Source of the DNA: JALOLV01 sp046295175
GTDB lineage: Bacteria > Bacteroidota > Bacteroidia > Cytophagales > Spirosomataceae
Length of the DNA stretch: 64,000 nucleotides
NCBI GenBank assembly: GCA_046295175.1
Contig: JBKBNY010000016.1
Location: 46,631-110,630 of the forward strand
Direction: 5' to 3'
A program made the position numbers and the translations under genes. Below, in pieces: positions 1 to 8,198 of this stretch (positions are counted from its first letter, which is position 1; each line of letters opens with the position of its first letter). The notes under the pieces are model-generated. The model was not told the origin of the DNA. It ran no database searches and saw nothing but the letters and a program-made list of their open reading frames with translations.

Positions 1-45
1 ATCATCAATTTGAGGACTTGGCGGATAATTGAAGTTGGATTTCAT
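1..45 (-). CDS. Possible 5' end of a CDS leaving the left edge
   Basis: An ATG on the minus strand at 45 opens a frame of 15 codons that runs off the window (reads MKSNFNYPPSPQIDD). The next 180 bp upstream are AT-rich and gene-free, as expected for a promoter region, and the neighbouring LD-carboxypeptidase gene ends at 228 on the same strand. The fragment is too short to assign to a family. It may equally be chance. Confidence 0.3.
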   Translation of the reverse strand, partial: MKSNFNYPPSPQIDD

Positions 46-227
46 AGTTGGATTGGTTTATGTGCAGTTATAAAACAGGTAGTTTACTATCAAAATAAAT
101 ACCAAAACTCGGATGCTTCTAAACAATTATTATTGGGTCATTATTTTCTATAAATACTTAAATATCAAGCTGATTAACGATTGAAAAGCTACTAAATTAC
201 AACCGATTTTACTCAAACAAATATACC

Positions 228-1262
228 TCACCCAATCACAGCGGCTTCGTTTAGCTTGATTGTTCCTTCTTTGGCATCAATTGTGGCTTCTACACCGAGC
301 GGAACGGTAAATTTATCTTTGATATGCCCAATCATCGCACCCGAAAAAGCGGGGATTCGGAGGGGTTTTATGTGGTCTTCGTAGAGGTCTTCTATCGTGA
401 GCGAGCCGTAGTTTTTGTTGGGGTTGCAATCGGTGCATTTACCAAAAATAAAACCTTTGAGTTGGTTCAAAATACCCGCTATTTTGAGTTGAGTCAGCAT
501 TCTATCTACCCGATAAACGTCTTCGTTTACGTCTTCGACAAACAAAATTGCGTCTTTGAAATCGGGCAAATACATAGACCCCATGATATGCGAAAGTACC
601 GTCAGGTTGCCCCCAAGTAGTTTACCAGTTGCTTTGCCTTCATAAATCGTATTGATTCGGTCTTCGGTTTGTACCAGTCCATCGCTTTTTTTGTTCGGAT
701 TGCTCATTCGGGTTGATTCGCCCTCCATCAATACGCTTCTGAAATACTCCATCGTGAAAGAATTCCACGTCGAAGAACCCACCGGCCCATGAAACGTAAC
801 CATATTGGTTTGGCTATAAATACCTAATAACAAGGCTGTTACATCGCTGTAACCAATAAAAATCTTCGGATTTTGCTTAATCGTTTCGTAGTCAATCAAC
901 GATAGCAATCTGGCCGAACCCCAACCGCCGTGCATCGCCATGATGGCATCTACATTTTTATCGGCAAACATGGCGTTTATGTCTCTTGCTCGGTCTTCGT
1001 CTTTACCTGCCAAGTAGCCGTATCTGTCAAAAACGTGTTCGCCGACTTTTACCTTAAAACCCATCGCCTGCAAGCTCTCAATCGTTACTCGGACCTCTTC
1101 TTTGATGAATGCCGAATACGCAGGGCAGACTAATCCGATGGTATCGCCACGTTTGAGTGCTTTAGGTTTCAAAATTTTGGGAGAATCCTCCACAAAATTC
1201 ATAGAACCGATACCATACGATGCCAACAACGAGGTTTTGAGGAAATTCCGACGATTAAACAT
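228..1262 (-). CDS. LD-carboxypeptidase (peptidase S66, LdcA-like)
   Basis: The 344-aa protein belongs to the S66 family, which removes the terminal D-alanine from muropeptide tetrapeptides during cell-wall recycling. The N-terminus MFNRRNFLKTSLLASYGIG looks like a twin-arginine-like or type I signal, which suggests export, unlike cytosolic E. coli LdcA. The nucleophile motif GYSDVT lies near residue 138. The later family motifs GGNL, LFVED and GHIKDKFTVPLG carry the expected Glu and His of the Ser-His-Glu triad. The start codon overlaps the end of the upstream kinase-like gene by 8 bp, so the two are probably co-transcribed and translationally coupled. The family call is secure; the exact substrate is inferred. 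Confidence 0.9.
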   Translation of the reverse strand: MFNRRNFLKTSLLASYGIGSMNFVEDSPKILKPKALKRGDTIGLVCPAYSAFIKEEVRVTIESLQAMGFKVKVGEHVFDRYGYLAGKDEDRARDINAMFADKNVDAIMAMHGGWGSARLLSLIDYETIKQNPKIFIGYSDVTALLLGIYSQTNMVTFHGPVGSSTWNSFTMEYFRSVLMEGESTRMSNPNKKSDGLVQTEDRINTIYEGKATGKLLGGNLTVLSHIMGSMYLPDFKDAILFVEDVNEDVYRVDRMLTQLKIAGILNQLKGFIFGKCTDCNPNKNYGSLTIEDLYEDHIKPLRIPAFSGAMIGHIKDKFTVPLGVEATIDAKEGTIKLNEAAVIG

Positions 1263-2136
1263 ATTTATTCAAGATTTTTTCGACTGGTGCAAGATAGCTC
1301 AACCCAAATAGATTTACATGAACCATCAACGGATAAATATTATAAATCGGCACTCGCTCATCAAAGTTTGGTTGCAATGGCAAAGCCTCGTGATAAGCAT
1401 GATAAAAACGAGAATCGAAGCCTCCAAACAAGGTCGTAAATGCCATTTCGGCTTCGCGGTTTCCAAAATAAACGGCTGGGTCGATAAAGCAGGGTTGTCC
1501 TTTTTCGTCATTCATCACATTGCCCGACCACAAATCGCCGTGCAAAAGCGAGGGCTTTTCAACTGGCAATAAATCTGGGAGTTTTTTGTAGAATTTCTGA
1601 AATTTATCGTACATCTCCCACGAAATTAACTCATTGTAGAGAGCCAATCCTGCCTGAATATTCAATCTTTTTTCGATAAAAAACTGAATCCAATCTTCGT
1701 TTTGCTCATTGCTTTGTCGAAGCGAACCGATGTAATTATTGAATTTCAGTCCGTATTTATCGCTCGAAACTTGGTGTAGTTTGGCCAATTTTTGCCCCAA
1801 ACCTTCCCAATAAACCATACTCGGACGCGAAGGTGAAATATACTCTAAAACCAAATAATCACGTCCGTCACGCCGCCCATAACCCATCACTTCTGGAATC
1901 CGCACTGTCTCAGACTCACGCAGCAACTCCAGCCCATTTACCTCGGCCTCAAACATTCCTTCGAGGTCTTTGGTGTTGTATTTAATGAAATAACTCCCCG
2001 CATCGCTATTGATTTGTACTGCCACGTTGATACTCCCACCTCCGAGCATACGATATTCTTTAATTTCAATCTCTCGACCAAAAGTCTCAAAAAATACTCC
2101 GTCAAAAAATTGAAATTGGTCTTCGGCTGTTTCCAT
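1255..2136 (-). CDS. Fructosamine kinase family protein
   Basis: The 293-aa protein matches the fructosamine-3-kinase family (Pfam Fructosamin_kin), cytosolic enzymes that phosphorylate ketosamines on glycated proteins so that they decompose. Visible motifs are GGGSIN near the N-terminus, LVLEYI in the hinge region, the Brenner-type catalytic loop LLHGDLWSGNVM with its Asp and Asn, and FIDPAVYFGNREAE, which carries the metal-binding DP. The length is normal. It is the first gene of a two-gene minus-strand unit with the LD-carboxypeptidase and is divergent from the dioxygenase gene at 2309. Bacterial homologues may act on small ketosamines rather than proteins. Confidence 0.9.
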   Translation of the reverse strand: METAEDQFQFFDGVFFETFGREIEIKEYRMLGGGSINVAVQINSDAGSYFIKYNTKDLEGMFEAEVNGLELLRESETVRIPEVMGYGRRDGRDYLVLEYISPSRPSMVYWEGLGQKLAKLHQVSSDKYGLKFNNYIGSLRQSNEQNEDWIQFFIEKRLNIQAGLALYNELISWEMYDKFQKFYKKLPDLLPVEKPSLLHGDLWSGNVMNDEKGQPCFIDPAVYFGNREAEMAFTTLFGGFDSRFYHAYHEALPLQPNFDERVPIYNIYPLMVHVNLFGLSYLAPVEKILNKYV

Positions 2137-2308
2137 CTTTCTGCACGTTTTTTTGCAAAATAATTTTTTATTCGATATTCTACAACAAAACTTATCTACT
2201 GGTTTTCAAAAAAACGCTCTAAACCAAAAATCCATCGTCTTATCAGATAATCATATCGGATTCGGGGTTCGTACTTTATCTTCGGGTCATCAAAAACACA
2301 AACCCCTT

Positions 2309-3463
2309 ATGAAAAAGCTATTTTTTACATTTTGGATTTTTTCGATTATAGCCAATGCACAAAAAGTGGGTGGCGGCTGCGACGGCTGCGAGATTATGTT
2401 TGTCGATATGCCAAAATCTATCAATGCCACCGACACAAGTGCGGGTTGGTATGAAAAAGGGCAGAAACTATTGGTAACTGGAACCATTTTTCGACTTGAC
2501 GGACGCACACCTGCCCCCAACGTGATTGTGTATTACTGGCACACCGACAACAAAGGGCTGTACTCGCCACGCGAAGGCATGAACTACCAAGCAAAAAAGC
2601 ATGGACACCTACGAGGCTGGGTAAAAACCGATAAAAATGGCAAATACAGCATCTACACGATTCGCCCGGCATCGTATCCAAATAGCGATTTGCCTGCCCA
2701 TATTCATCTTTCTATCAAAGAACCCGACCTCAAAGACGAATATTATGTGGATGAATTAAATTTTGATGATGACAAATTCTTGATTCCACACCGCAAAAAA
2801 TATCCTTTCGAGAATCGTGGCGGAAGCGGGATTTTGCGAGTTTTGAATAAGGGAAATCTTCAAATTGCCGAACACGATATTGTTTTAGGACTGAATATTC
2901 CGAATTACCCAAAGAAAAATCTCTCGACTACGCAGTCGGGCTTGAATATCGGCGAAGACCAGCCTTCGTTTATTCCGTTTCATGCTTACGGCCCCGACAA
3001 AGGCTCGCAGGCTTGTCCTGTCTGCAAATACGGGCGTTATCATGGCATTATCTATTTTGTGGGAAATAATCCAAATTGGGGCGAAATCAGGCAATGGTTA
3101 CGTTTTCTGGAGGATGAAAGCATCAAAAGGCAGAAATACCTCAAGGTTTATTTTGTTTATGGCAATGATAAAAATTACGATAAAGCCACTCGACAAAATG
3201 AGTTAGCAAAACTTGGTAAAGAGCTGAATCTGACCAAGACTGCTCTTACGTTTGTACCATCGTTTACCGATAAAGCCACCGAAGCCAACCTAAACAAAAT
3301 CAACCCCGAAGCCGAAAATACATTTGTTATCTACAAGCACCGAAGCATTGTGGATAAGTATGTGGATATTAAACCAAATGTTGAAAACTTCAAGTTAATC
3401 ACCGCAGCATTAGACCGCACTCGTGGCAATTATTTTGATTTGCCCGAACCAGCTCATAATTAA
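2309..3463 (+). CDS. Secreted intradiol dioxygenase-like protein fused to a thioredoxin-like domain
   Basis: Translation most likely starts at the ATG at 2309, because a clear signal peptide (MKKLFFTFWIFSIIANAQ) begins there. The longer frame from 2153 adds residues that look non-coding. The mature 384-aa precursor has an intradiol ring-cleavage dioxygenase fold. YYWHTDNKGLYSPREG supplies the first tyrosine ligand, and RPASYPNSDLPAHIH supplies the second tyrosine and two histidines of the Fe(III) site. After about residue 225 comes a second region starting ACPVCKYGRYHG and resembling a redoxin/thioredoxin-like domain (YLKVYFVYGND, TFVPSF). The export signal and the C-terminal domain are unusual for catechol or protocatechuate dioxygenases. 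The substrate is unknown. Confidence 0.75.
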   Translation: MKKLFFTFWIFSIIANAQKVGGGCDGCEIMFVDMPKSINATDTSAGWYEKGQKLLVTGTIFRLDGRTPAPNVIVYYWHTDNKGLYSPREGMNYQAKKHGHLRGWVKTDKNGKYSIYTIRPASYPNSDLPAHIHLSIKEPDLKDEYYVDELNFDDDKFLIPHRKKYPFENRGGSGILRVLNKGNLQIAEHDIVLGLNIPNYPKKNLSTTQSGLNIGEDQPSFIPFHAYGPDKGSQACPVCKYGRYHGIIYFVGNNPNWGEIRQWLRFLEDESIKRQKYLKVYFVYGNDKNYDKATRQNELAKLGKELNLTKTALTFVPSFTDKATEANLNKINPEAENTFVIYKHRSIVDKYVDIKPNVENFKLITAALDRTRGNYFDLPEPAHN

Positions 3464-3528
3464 CCATTTGATTTACAAACATTTAAACCCTAATTTTATA
3501 GAAACACCGATTTTTATCGCGAAGAACC

Positions 3529-4686
3529 ATGAGTTTATCCAAAATCAAATACTGGCTGATACCGATTTTTTGGGTGATTGTCACGATTCTGATGACCGCC
3601 CAAGACTACATTGCCAGCCAGTTGCGAGATTACCCGTTTTATCTTGCCGAAAGCCTCATTTTTAAAATCAAATGGTTGGTTTATATCCCGATAACTTTTT
3701 TGGTTTTTGAGATTGGCAGACGTCTCCCCATCAAGCAGCCAAAACTTATTGCAAAACTATCTATACATCTTACCATCTCACTGATTATCAGCTTTTTGAG
3801 TTTATGTCTCATATCTGTAATCATGACTTATTTATGGCAAAAAACTGGCGATACCATACAGTACCACAACGTACTAAAAAAGATGATTTCGACCGCTTTT
3901 TTGAATGAATTTGTCAATTATTGGTTGATTTTGGGAGTGTATAACGGAATCTTGATTTTTGAAGAATATCAACAAGCAAAGATTGATAAATCTAAACTCG
4001 AAAAACAACTTTCGGAGTCGAAACTAAATGCACTCAAAATGCAGTTGCAACCGCATTTTTTGTTTAATACCCATCACAACATCATCGGACTAATGCAAAA
4101 AGGCGACACCGATAAAGCTACTCGAATGCTGATGAAACTAAGCGATTTGTTGCGACTGAGCCTCAAAGAAAACATCGGCGATTTGGTACCAATACGCAAC
4201 GAAATCCAGTTACTGAATCTTTATTTTGAGATAATTAAAATCCGTTTTGAAGAAAGACTAAGCTATCAGTTTTTGATTGATAAAGATTTAGAAAATGCCC
4301 TTGTTCCGCCGATGCTCTTGCAGCCAATTGTAGAAAATGCTATCAAATACGGAATCGAACCTTACGCCAAAAAAGGCGAGATTGAGGTGAGGGTTATGTT
4401 AGTTGATTCACCTCATCCCTATCCCTTCTCCTTCGAGGAGAAGGGTACAAAAAAGCCCTCTCCTTCGAGGAGAGGGTTGGGTGAGGTAAACAATCTACTC
4501 AAATTATCTATCAAAGACAATGGTATTGATAATCAATCGTTTACAAATTTTAATTTTGGAATCGGGCTATCGAATACCCAAAACCGATTAGAAACACTTT
4601 TTGACGAAGACGGACAGTTGAATATTATTTCTAACGAACCCCAAAGCGGAATCACGGTAGAGTTGATAATGCCATTGATTAAATAA
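3529..4686 (+). CDS. LytS-family sensor histidine kinase
   Basis: This 385-aa inner-membrane kinase has about four N-terminal hydrophobic segments (residues 8-145), a short coiled linker (KSKLEKQLSESKLNALK), and a His_kinase domain with the phosphoacceptor motif LQPHFLFN (His about 176). The N-box is LQPIVENAIKYG, followed by KDNG and GIGLSNTQNRL of the ATPase. Between the N-box and the DNG strand, about 26 residues (295-321) are encoded by a palindromic repeat (see 4411-4486) in what should be a surface loop. The LytTR regulator begins 10 bp downstream, so the two form a classic two-component operon. The signal sensed is not evident. Confidence 0.92.
   Translation: MSLSKIKYWLIPIFWVIVTILMTAQDYIASQLRDYPFYLAESLIFKIKWLVYIPITFLVFEIGRRLPIKQPKLIAKLSIHLTISLIISFLSLCLISVIMTYLWQKTGDTIQYHNVLKKMISTAFLNEFVNYWLILGVYNGILIFEEYQQAKIDKSKLEKQLSESKLNALKMQLQPHFLFNTHHNIIGLMQKGDTDKATRMLMKLSDLLRLSLKENIGDLVPIRNEIQLLNLYFEIIKIRFEERLSYQFLIDKDLENALVPPMLLQPIVENAIKYGIEPYAKKGEIEVRVMLVDSPHPYPFSFEEKGTKKPSPSRRGLGEVNNLLKLSIKDNGIDNQSFTNFNFGIGLSNTQNRLETLFDEDGQLNIISNEPQSGITVELIMPLIK
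4411..4486. repeat. Palindromic repeat inserted in frame in the kinase gene
   Basis: Two hairpins lie head to head: CCCTTCTCC/GGAGAAGGG and CCCTCTCC/GGAGAGGG. They are flanked by CCTCATCCC on the left and GGGTGAGG on the right, making a nested inverted repeat. The reading frame stays open, giving a Pro/Ser/Gly/Arg-rich insert ending RGLGEV. Related copies lie inside the oxidase gene at 52107 and 53231. Confidence 0.85.
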
Positions 4687-4696
4687 TTGATTGAAA

Positions 4697-5437
4697 ATGA
4701 TACGAACTCTCATAGCCGACGACGAACCAATCGCAAGAGAAATATTGACAAATTTCTTAGGAAAAATCGCTGATATTCAACTCGTTGCCGTGTGTTCGGA
4801 TGGCCGAAACGCCCTCGAAATCATCGAAAAAGAACCATTAGATTTGCTCTTACTCGATATTCAGATGCCCGAACTCAATGGCTTAGAATTAGTATCAAAA
4901 ATCTCGATTGAGCCTTGCCCTGTGGTCGTTTACGTAACGGCATTCGACCACTACGCTCTCCAAGCATTCGATGCCAATGCGATTGATTATTTGCTTAAAC
5001 CCTTTGATTTTGAACGATTTGAACGAACCATCCAAAAGGCTATCCGACAAGTCAATCTCAACAAAAACCAAAATTCATCCATACAATACCTCGAAACGCT
5101 CAAAAAACTGCTTCCGCAAGAATATCCAAGCATTGTTACGGTAAAAGACGGCGGCAAGATTCAACTCGTGCAGGTTGCAGACCTAACCCACATCGAAGCC
5201 GATGGCAACTATATCAGCCTTTATACCGACAAAACACGGCATTTGCTGTATGAGACTTTGACGAGCTTTGAGGCGAAGTTAAATCCTAAACAATTTGTCA
5301 GGATTCACCGTTCGACGATTGTAAACCTAAACTGTATCAAGGAGATTCAATCGCATTTCAACGGCGACTATTCGGTAATTTTGAAGAATACCAAAGTGCT
5401 GCGGATGAGTAGAAATTATAAAGATAGGATTCTGTAA
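4697..5437 (+). CDS. LytTR-family response regulator
   Basis: The 246-aa protein is a CheY-like receiver followed by a LytTR DNA-binding domain and is the cognate regulator of the upstream kinase. The receiver shows the acidic pair ADDEP, the phosphoacceptor LLLLDIQMPE (Asp 54), VTAFD and the conserved Lys in LLKPFDF. The C-terminal half (about 145-246) has the LytTR signature IEADGNYISLYT, QFVRIHRSTIVN and the terminal LRMSRNYKDRIL. A TTG at 4691 is in frame, but the ATG at 4697 gives the standard MIRTLIADDEP start. The two-gene operon is followed by an inverted repeat at 5445-5539. Confidence 0.93.
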   Translation: MIRTLIADDEPIAREILTNFLGKIADIQLVAVCSDGRNALEIIEKEPLDLLLLDIQMPELNGLELVSKISIEPCPVVVYVTAFDHYALQAFDANAIDYLLKPFDFERFERTIQKAIRQVNLNKNQNSSIQYLETLKKLLPQEYPSIVTVKDGGKIQLVQVADLTHIEADGNYISLYTDKTRHLLYETLTSFEAKLNPKQFVRIHRSTIVNLNCIKEIQSHFNGDYSVILKNTKVLRMSRNYKDRIL

Positions 5438-5444
5438 TAAACAA

Positions 5445-5539
5445 ATAGAACACAGATACTTATGATTTGTATGATTAAAAATGATAACCGCTAAAAGCAT
5501 CATAAAATACCATATAAATCTTAAAAATCTGTGTTCTAT
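5445..5539. repeat. 13-bp inverted repeat between convergent genes
   Basis: ATAGAACACAGAT at 5445-5457 is perfectly complementary to ATCTGTGTTCTAT at 5527-5539. It sits between the converging response-regulator and DUF1080 genes. It could act as a bidirectional terminator-like structure or be a dispersed intergenic repeat. Confidence 0.75.
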
Positions 5540-5562
5540 ACTTAATTTATATACATATTCAA

Positions 5563-6351
5563 TTACAGTTTTCTAATCCAGATATTACGGAATTGTGTAC
5601 GGTTGCCGTGGTCTTGAAGATGGATAACGTCATCGCCGTGAGCCTCAGGATAGTGGTGCAAACCGATATAGAGTGTCAAACCATTGATTGTAACATTGTT
5701 TTGTACCAAAACGCCATTGTGTAATACCGTGATACGAGCCGGAGAATCTAAACGACCATCTGGTTTGAAACGTGGAGCCGTATAAATTACGTCATAAGTA
5801 TTCCACTCAAGTGGGCTACGCATAGCGTTTACAAGCGGAGCGTGGTCTTTGTAGATACTTGCCGCTTGGCCATTGCGGTAGGTACGGTTTTGGTAAGAAT
5901 CCAAGATTTGTAATTCATAACGGTCTTGAAAGAAAACACCACTGTTTCCACGTCCTTGGCTTTCGCTTTTTACTTCGTCTGGAGCCGAGAACTCAAGGTG
6001 TAGTTGGCAATCTCCAAATTTCATTTTGGTTTTAATATCGCCCGAACCCGGCAAAACCTCAAAATAGCCATTTTTTACTTCCCATTTCGGAGCCGAACCA
6101 TCTTTGGCACTCACCCACTGAGAGAGGTCTTTACCATCAAAAAGGATAATGGCGTCGGACGGAGCATCGCCAAGAGTTTTAGCTGGCGTAACAACTGGTA
6201 CTTCTGGTTCCCAGATTTCGGTCATTTCGGGTTTCATCGGCATCGGCGAAACCGCTGGTGGTTTTGAAGAATACGTATTTTGAGCATTGGCATTGAAACC
6301 TACTAATGCACTCACAAAGGCTGCTGCAATCAGAATCTGAGTTTTTTTCAT
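5563..6351 (-). CDS. DUF1080 (3-keto-disaccharide hydrolase-like) secreted protein
   Basis: The 262-aa precursor has a signal peptide (MKKTQILIAAAFVSALVGFNANA) and one DUF1080 domain, a concanavalin-like jelly roll found in exported sugar-active proteins of Bacteroidota and Planctomycetota. Family motifs are LFDGKDLSQW, GDCQLHLEFSAP, GNSGVFFQDRYELQILDSY, WNTYDVIYTAPRF and a final FRNIWIRKL. The domain is called 3-keto-disaccharide hydrolase after a characterised member; for this protein that activity is inferred. It appears monocistronic, with a long gene-free region upstream. Confidence 0.88.
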   Translation of the reverse strand: MKKTQILIAAAFVSALVGFNANAQNTYSSKPPAVSPMPMKPEMTEIWEPEVPVVTPAKTLGDAPSDAIILFDGKDLSQWVSAKDGSAPKWEVKNGYFEVLPGSGDIKTKMKFGDCQLHLEFSAPDEVKSESQGRGNSGVFFQDRYELQILDSYQNRTYRNGQAASIYKDHAPLVNAMRSPLEWNTYDVIYTAPRFKPDGRLDSPARITVLHNGVLVQNNVTINGLTLYIGLHHYPEAHGDDVIHLQDHGNRTQFRNIWIRKL

Positions 6352-7085
6352 CTCTGGTCAAAGGTTGAATTAAGAATTATTATAAATACAATATACTAAT
6401 ACAATTTTAAACAATTATGAATTATCCGAATCTCGAATATTTATCCGTTCAGATTATTTGTTAATCATTAATAATAAATATCATAATCTACCAATCATAA
6501 AATTCGATTAACAACTAACTTCTTGTAACCTTTTGGTTTTTCAAAAGTATAAAAGATTTAGAATGTTATCATAAACGAATAGATGATTTTTTAAGATGTT
6601 GTGATATAAGCCTCATTTTCTGACACTTCAACCTAAAATATCAACAGTTCGTGTAGAAAATCTTTAGTAGCTGATTTTATTGCTCCAATTTTGTACCCGA
6701 AATCACTGTTCACGCTGTACGGATTCAGCGTACACCTGTACGATACCGAACGCTTTTAAGAAATATTAAGGATTGCCATTTGGTAGTAAAATAATTATAA
6801 ATACCTGATAATGTGACACTTACACAAACTGGCACACTTATTTATAGACTTTGGTACAGTGTTTTCATATATATTGGCATAGTAGATTAGTTCTTTGAAA
6901 ATCGGTAAATCGAAATAGTTTTCAAAACTCAAAATGTAAAAAAACCACTCAACACGTTAAATTGCCATACATACTATTATGTATTGCATAGTACTCAAAA
7001 AAGCCCCAACTTTGAATCGTCAATCAAGACAAACAATAGAAAAAGAAAAGCTCATTACTTAATAACATTTAAAAAAATTACGAAA
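6352..7085. other. 734-bp gene-free region with divergent promoters
   Basis: No credible ORF or RNA gene was recognised. The sequence is AT-rich. It must hold the promoter of the DUF1080 gene (leftward) and that of the small secreted protein at 7086 (rightward; candidate at 6894-6923). The rightward transcript would have a leader of about 150 nt. A GC-richer patch around 6700-6755 contains short inverted segments (GCTGTACGG, AGCGTACAC, CTGTACGAT) of unknown role. Confidence 0.6.
6894..6923 (+). promoter_or_regulatory. Candidate Bacteroidota promoter for the small secreted protein genes
   Basis: TTTG at 6894-6897 and TAGTTTTC at 6916-6923 are separated by 18 bp, close to the Bacteroidota consensus TTTG-N19-TAnnTTTG (one -7 mismatch). 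The predicted start lies about 155 bp before the ATG at 7086. Confidence 0.45.
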
Positions 7086-7460
7086 ATGAAAAAGTTATTT
7101 AAAACAATCGCAATCGCTCTTGTAGCAACAGTAGTAACATTTAATGCTAATGCAGATGACAAAAAAATCGCATACCGTGAAAGCAAATTAAATGTAGGAA
7201 TGTATGAAGCCGGTGCAGCAAAATCGCTCATCTTGAATGTAATGGTTACAAAAAATGACGACGCAAAAGCCCGTGTGAAATTGATGGACGCCGAAGGTAA
7301 CACAATCTATACCGAGACTATCAGCAAAAAAGCGGGTACGCACAAGTTATCGCTCGACATGAGCAATGCTCCAAAAGGTAAATATTACTTAGAGATTGTA
7401 AACGGAGCCAGCATCTTGACAAAAGAGATTAATCGTGAGGCAGATTCATTAAAATATTAA
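7086..7460 (+). CDS. Small secreted protein, first of a tandem paralogous pair
   Basis: The ATG at 7086 is chosen because the signal peptide (MKKLFKTIAIALVATVVTF, cleaved near NANA-DD) starts there; the frame upstream from 6984 looks non-coding. The mature protein has about 100 residues of alternating beta-rich sequence (LILNVMVTKND, RVKLMDAEGNTIYTETI, GKYYLEIVNG), which suggests one immunoglobulin-like or T9SS-sorting-like beta-sandwich. It is clearly related to the next gene (7579), including near-identical DNA in the signal peptide region. Function is unknown; an envelope or matrix role is a guess. Confidence 0.8.
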   Translation: MKKLFKTIAIALVATVVTFNANADDKKIAYRESKLNVGMYEAGAAKSLILNVMVTKNDDAKARVKLMDAEGNTIYTETISKKAGTHKLSLDMSNAPKGKYYLEIVNGASILTKEINREADSLKY

Positions 7461-7578
7461 TCAACCGCACATCATTAAAAACAACCGTTCGTGGCAAAAC
7501 CTGTCACGGACGGCCCTCCACCAACATCATATAATTGAAATTTGAAAAAAGCTATAAACTTAAAAAACACGTAAAAAA

Positions 7579-7965
7579 ATGAAAAAGCTAATTAAAACTA
7601 TCGCATTCGCTCTTGTAGCAACAGTTGTAACTTTCAACGCTAACGCCGACGATAAAAAAACAGAAGCAACCCTTAATGTGGGCATGTACCAAGTAAATAA
7701 CTCATTGAAAATGAATGTGTTAGTAGAAAACAAATCGGGCAAGGCTTCTGAGATTAAATTGAAAAACAACAAAGGAGAAGTTTTGCATTGGGAGACCGTT
7801 TCTAAAAAAACGAAATCTTACTCAAAAAAATGGAACATGGAAGGCCTCGAAGATGGTAAATACACTTTTGAGATTACCAACGGAAAAGAGAAAATTGTGA
7901 AGGAGTTTGAGCTATCAACAAAAAATCCAACTCCAGCGGATTTGCGAACTATTGCGTTAAAGTAA
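7579..7965 (+). CDS. Small secreted protein, second of a tandem paralogous pair
   Basis: The 128-aa precursor is a paralogue of the gene at 7086. The signal peptide is almost identical (MKKLIKTIAFALVATVVTF then NANADDKK) and both continue with LNVGMY. The body shows the same beta-rich layout (LKMNVLVENKSGKASEIKL, EVLHWETVSKK, GKYTFEITNGKEKI) but has diverged. It ends before a strong terminator at 8011, so the pair probably forms one transcription unit with 118 bp between genes. Strong conservation of the signal region against divergence of the mature part points to recent duplication followed by diversification. Function is unknown. Confidence 0.8.
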   Translation: MKKLIKTIAFALVATVVTFNANADDKKTEATLNVGMYQVNNSLKMNVLVENKSGKASEIKLKNNKGEVLHWETVSKKTKSYSKKWNMEGLEDGKYTFEITNGKEKIVKEFELSTKNPTPADLRTIALK

Positions 7966-8010
7966 TTGTTATGATATTATAAAACTTTTTAGGGTTTTAG
8001 GGGTAATACA

Positions 8011-8046
8011 AACAGCGGCGTGGAGCTTCCACGCCGCTGTTTTTTT
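8011..8046 (+). terminator. Intrinsic terminator after the small secreted protein pair
   Basis: A perfect 13-bp stem (ACAGCGGCGTGGA/TCCACGCCGCTGT) with a 3-nt loop is followed by six or more T. Confidence 0.93.
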
Positions 8047-8198
8047 ATGCAAATAGCCTTGATTAAATATCTCATAATCAAAAAGTTAGATACAACTCCT
8101 ACCGATTATTTTACGTCTATAAATTTGGATTTAAAATAAATAAGTGTCTAATTTTACCTTTTAAAGCTGTACACCCAAAAAAAGAATCTATACCCCAA

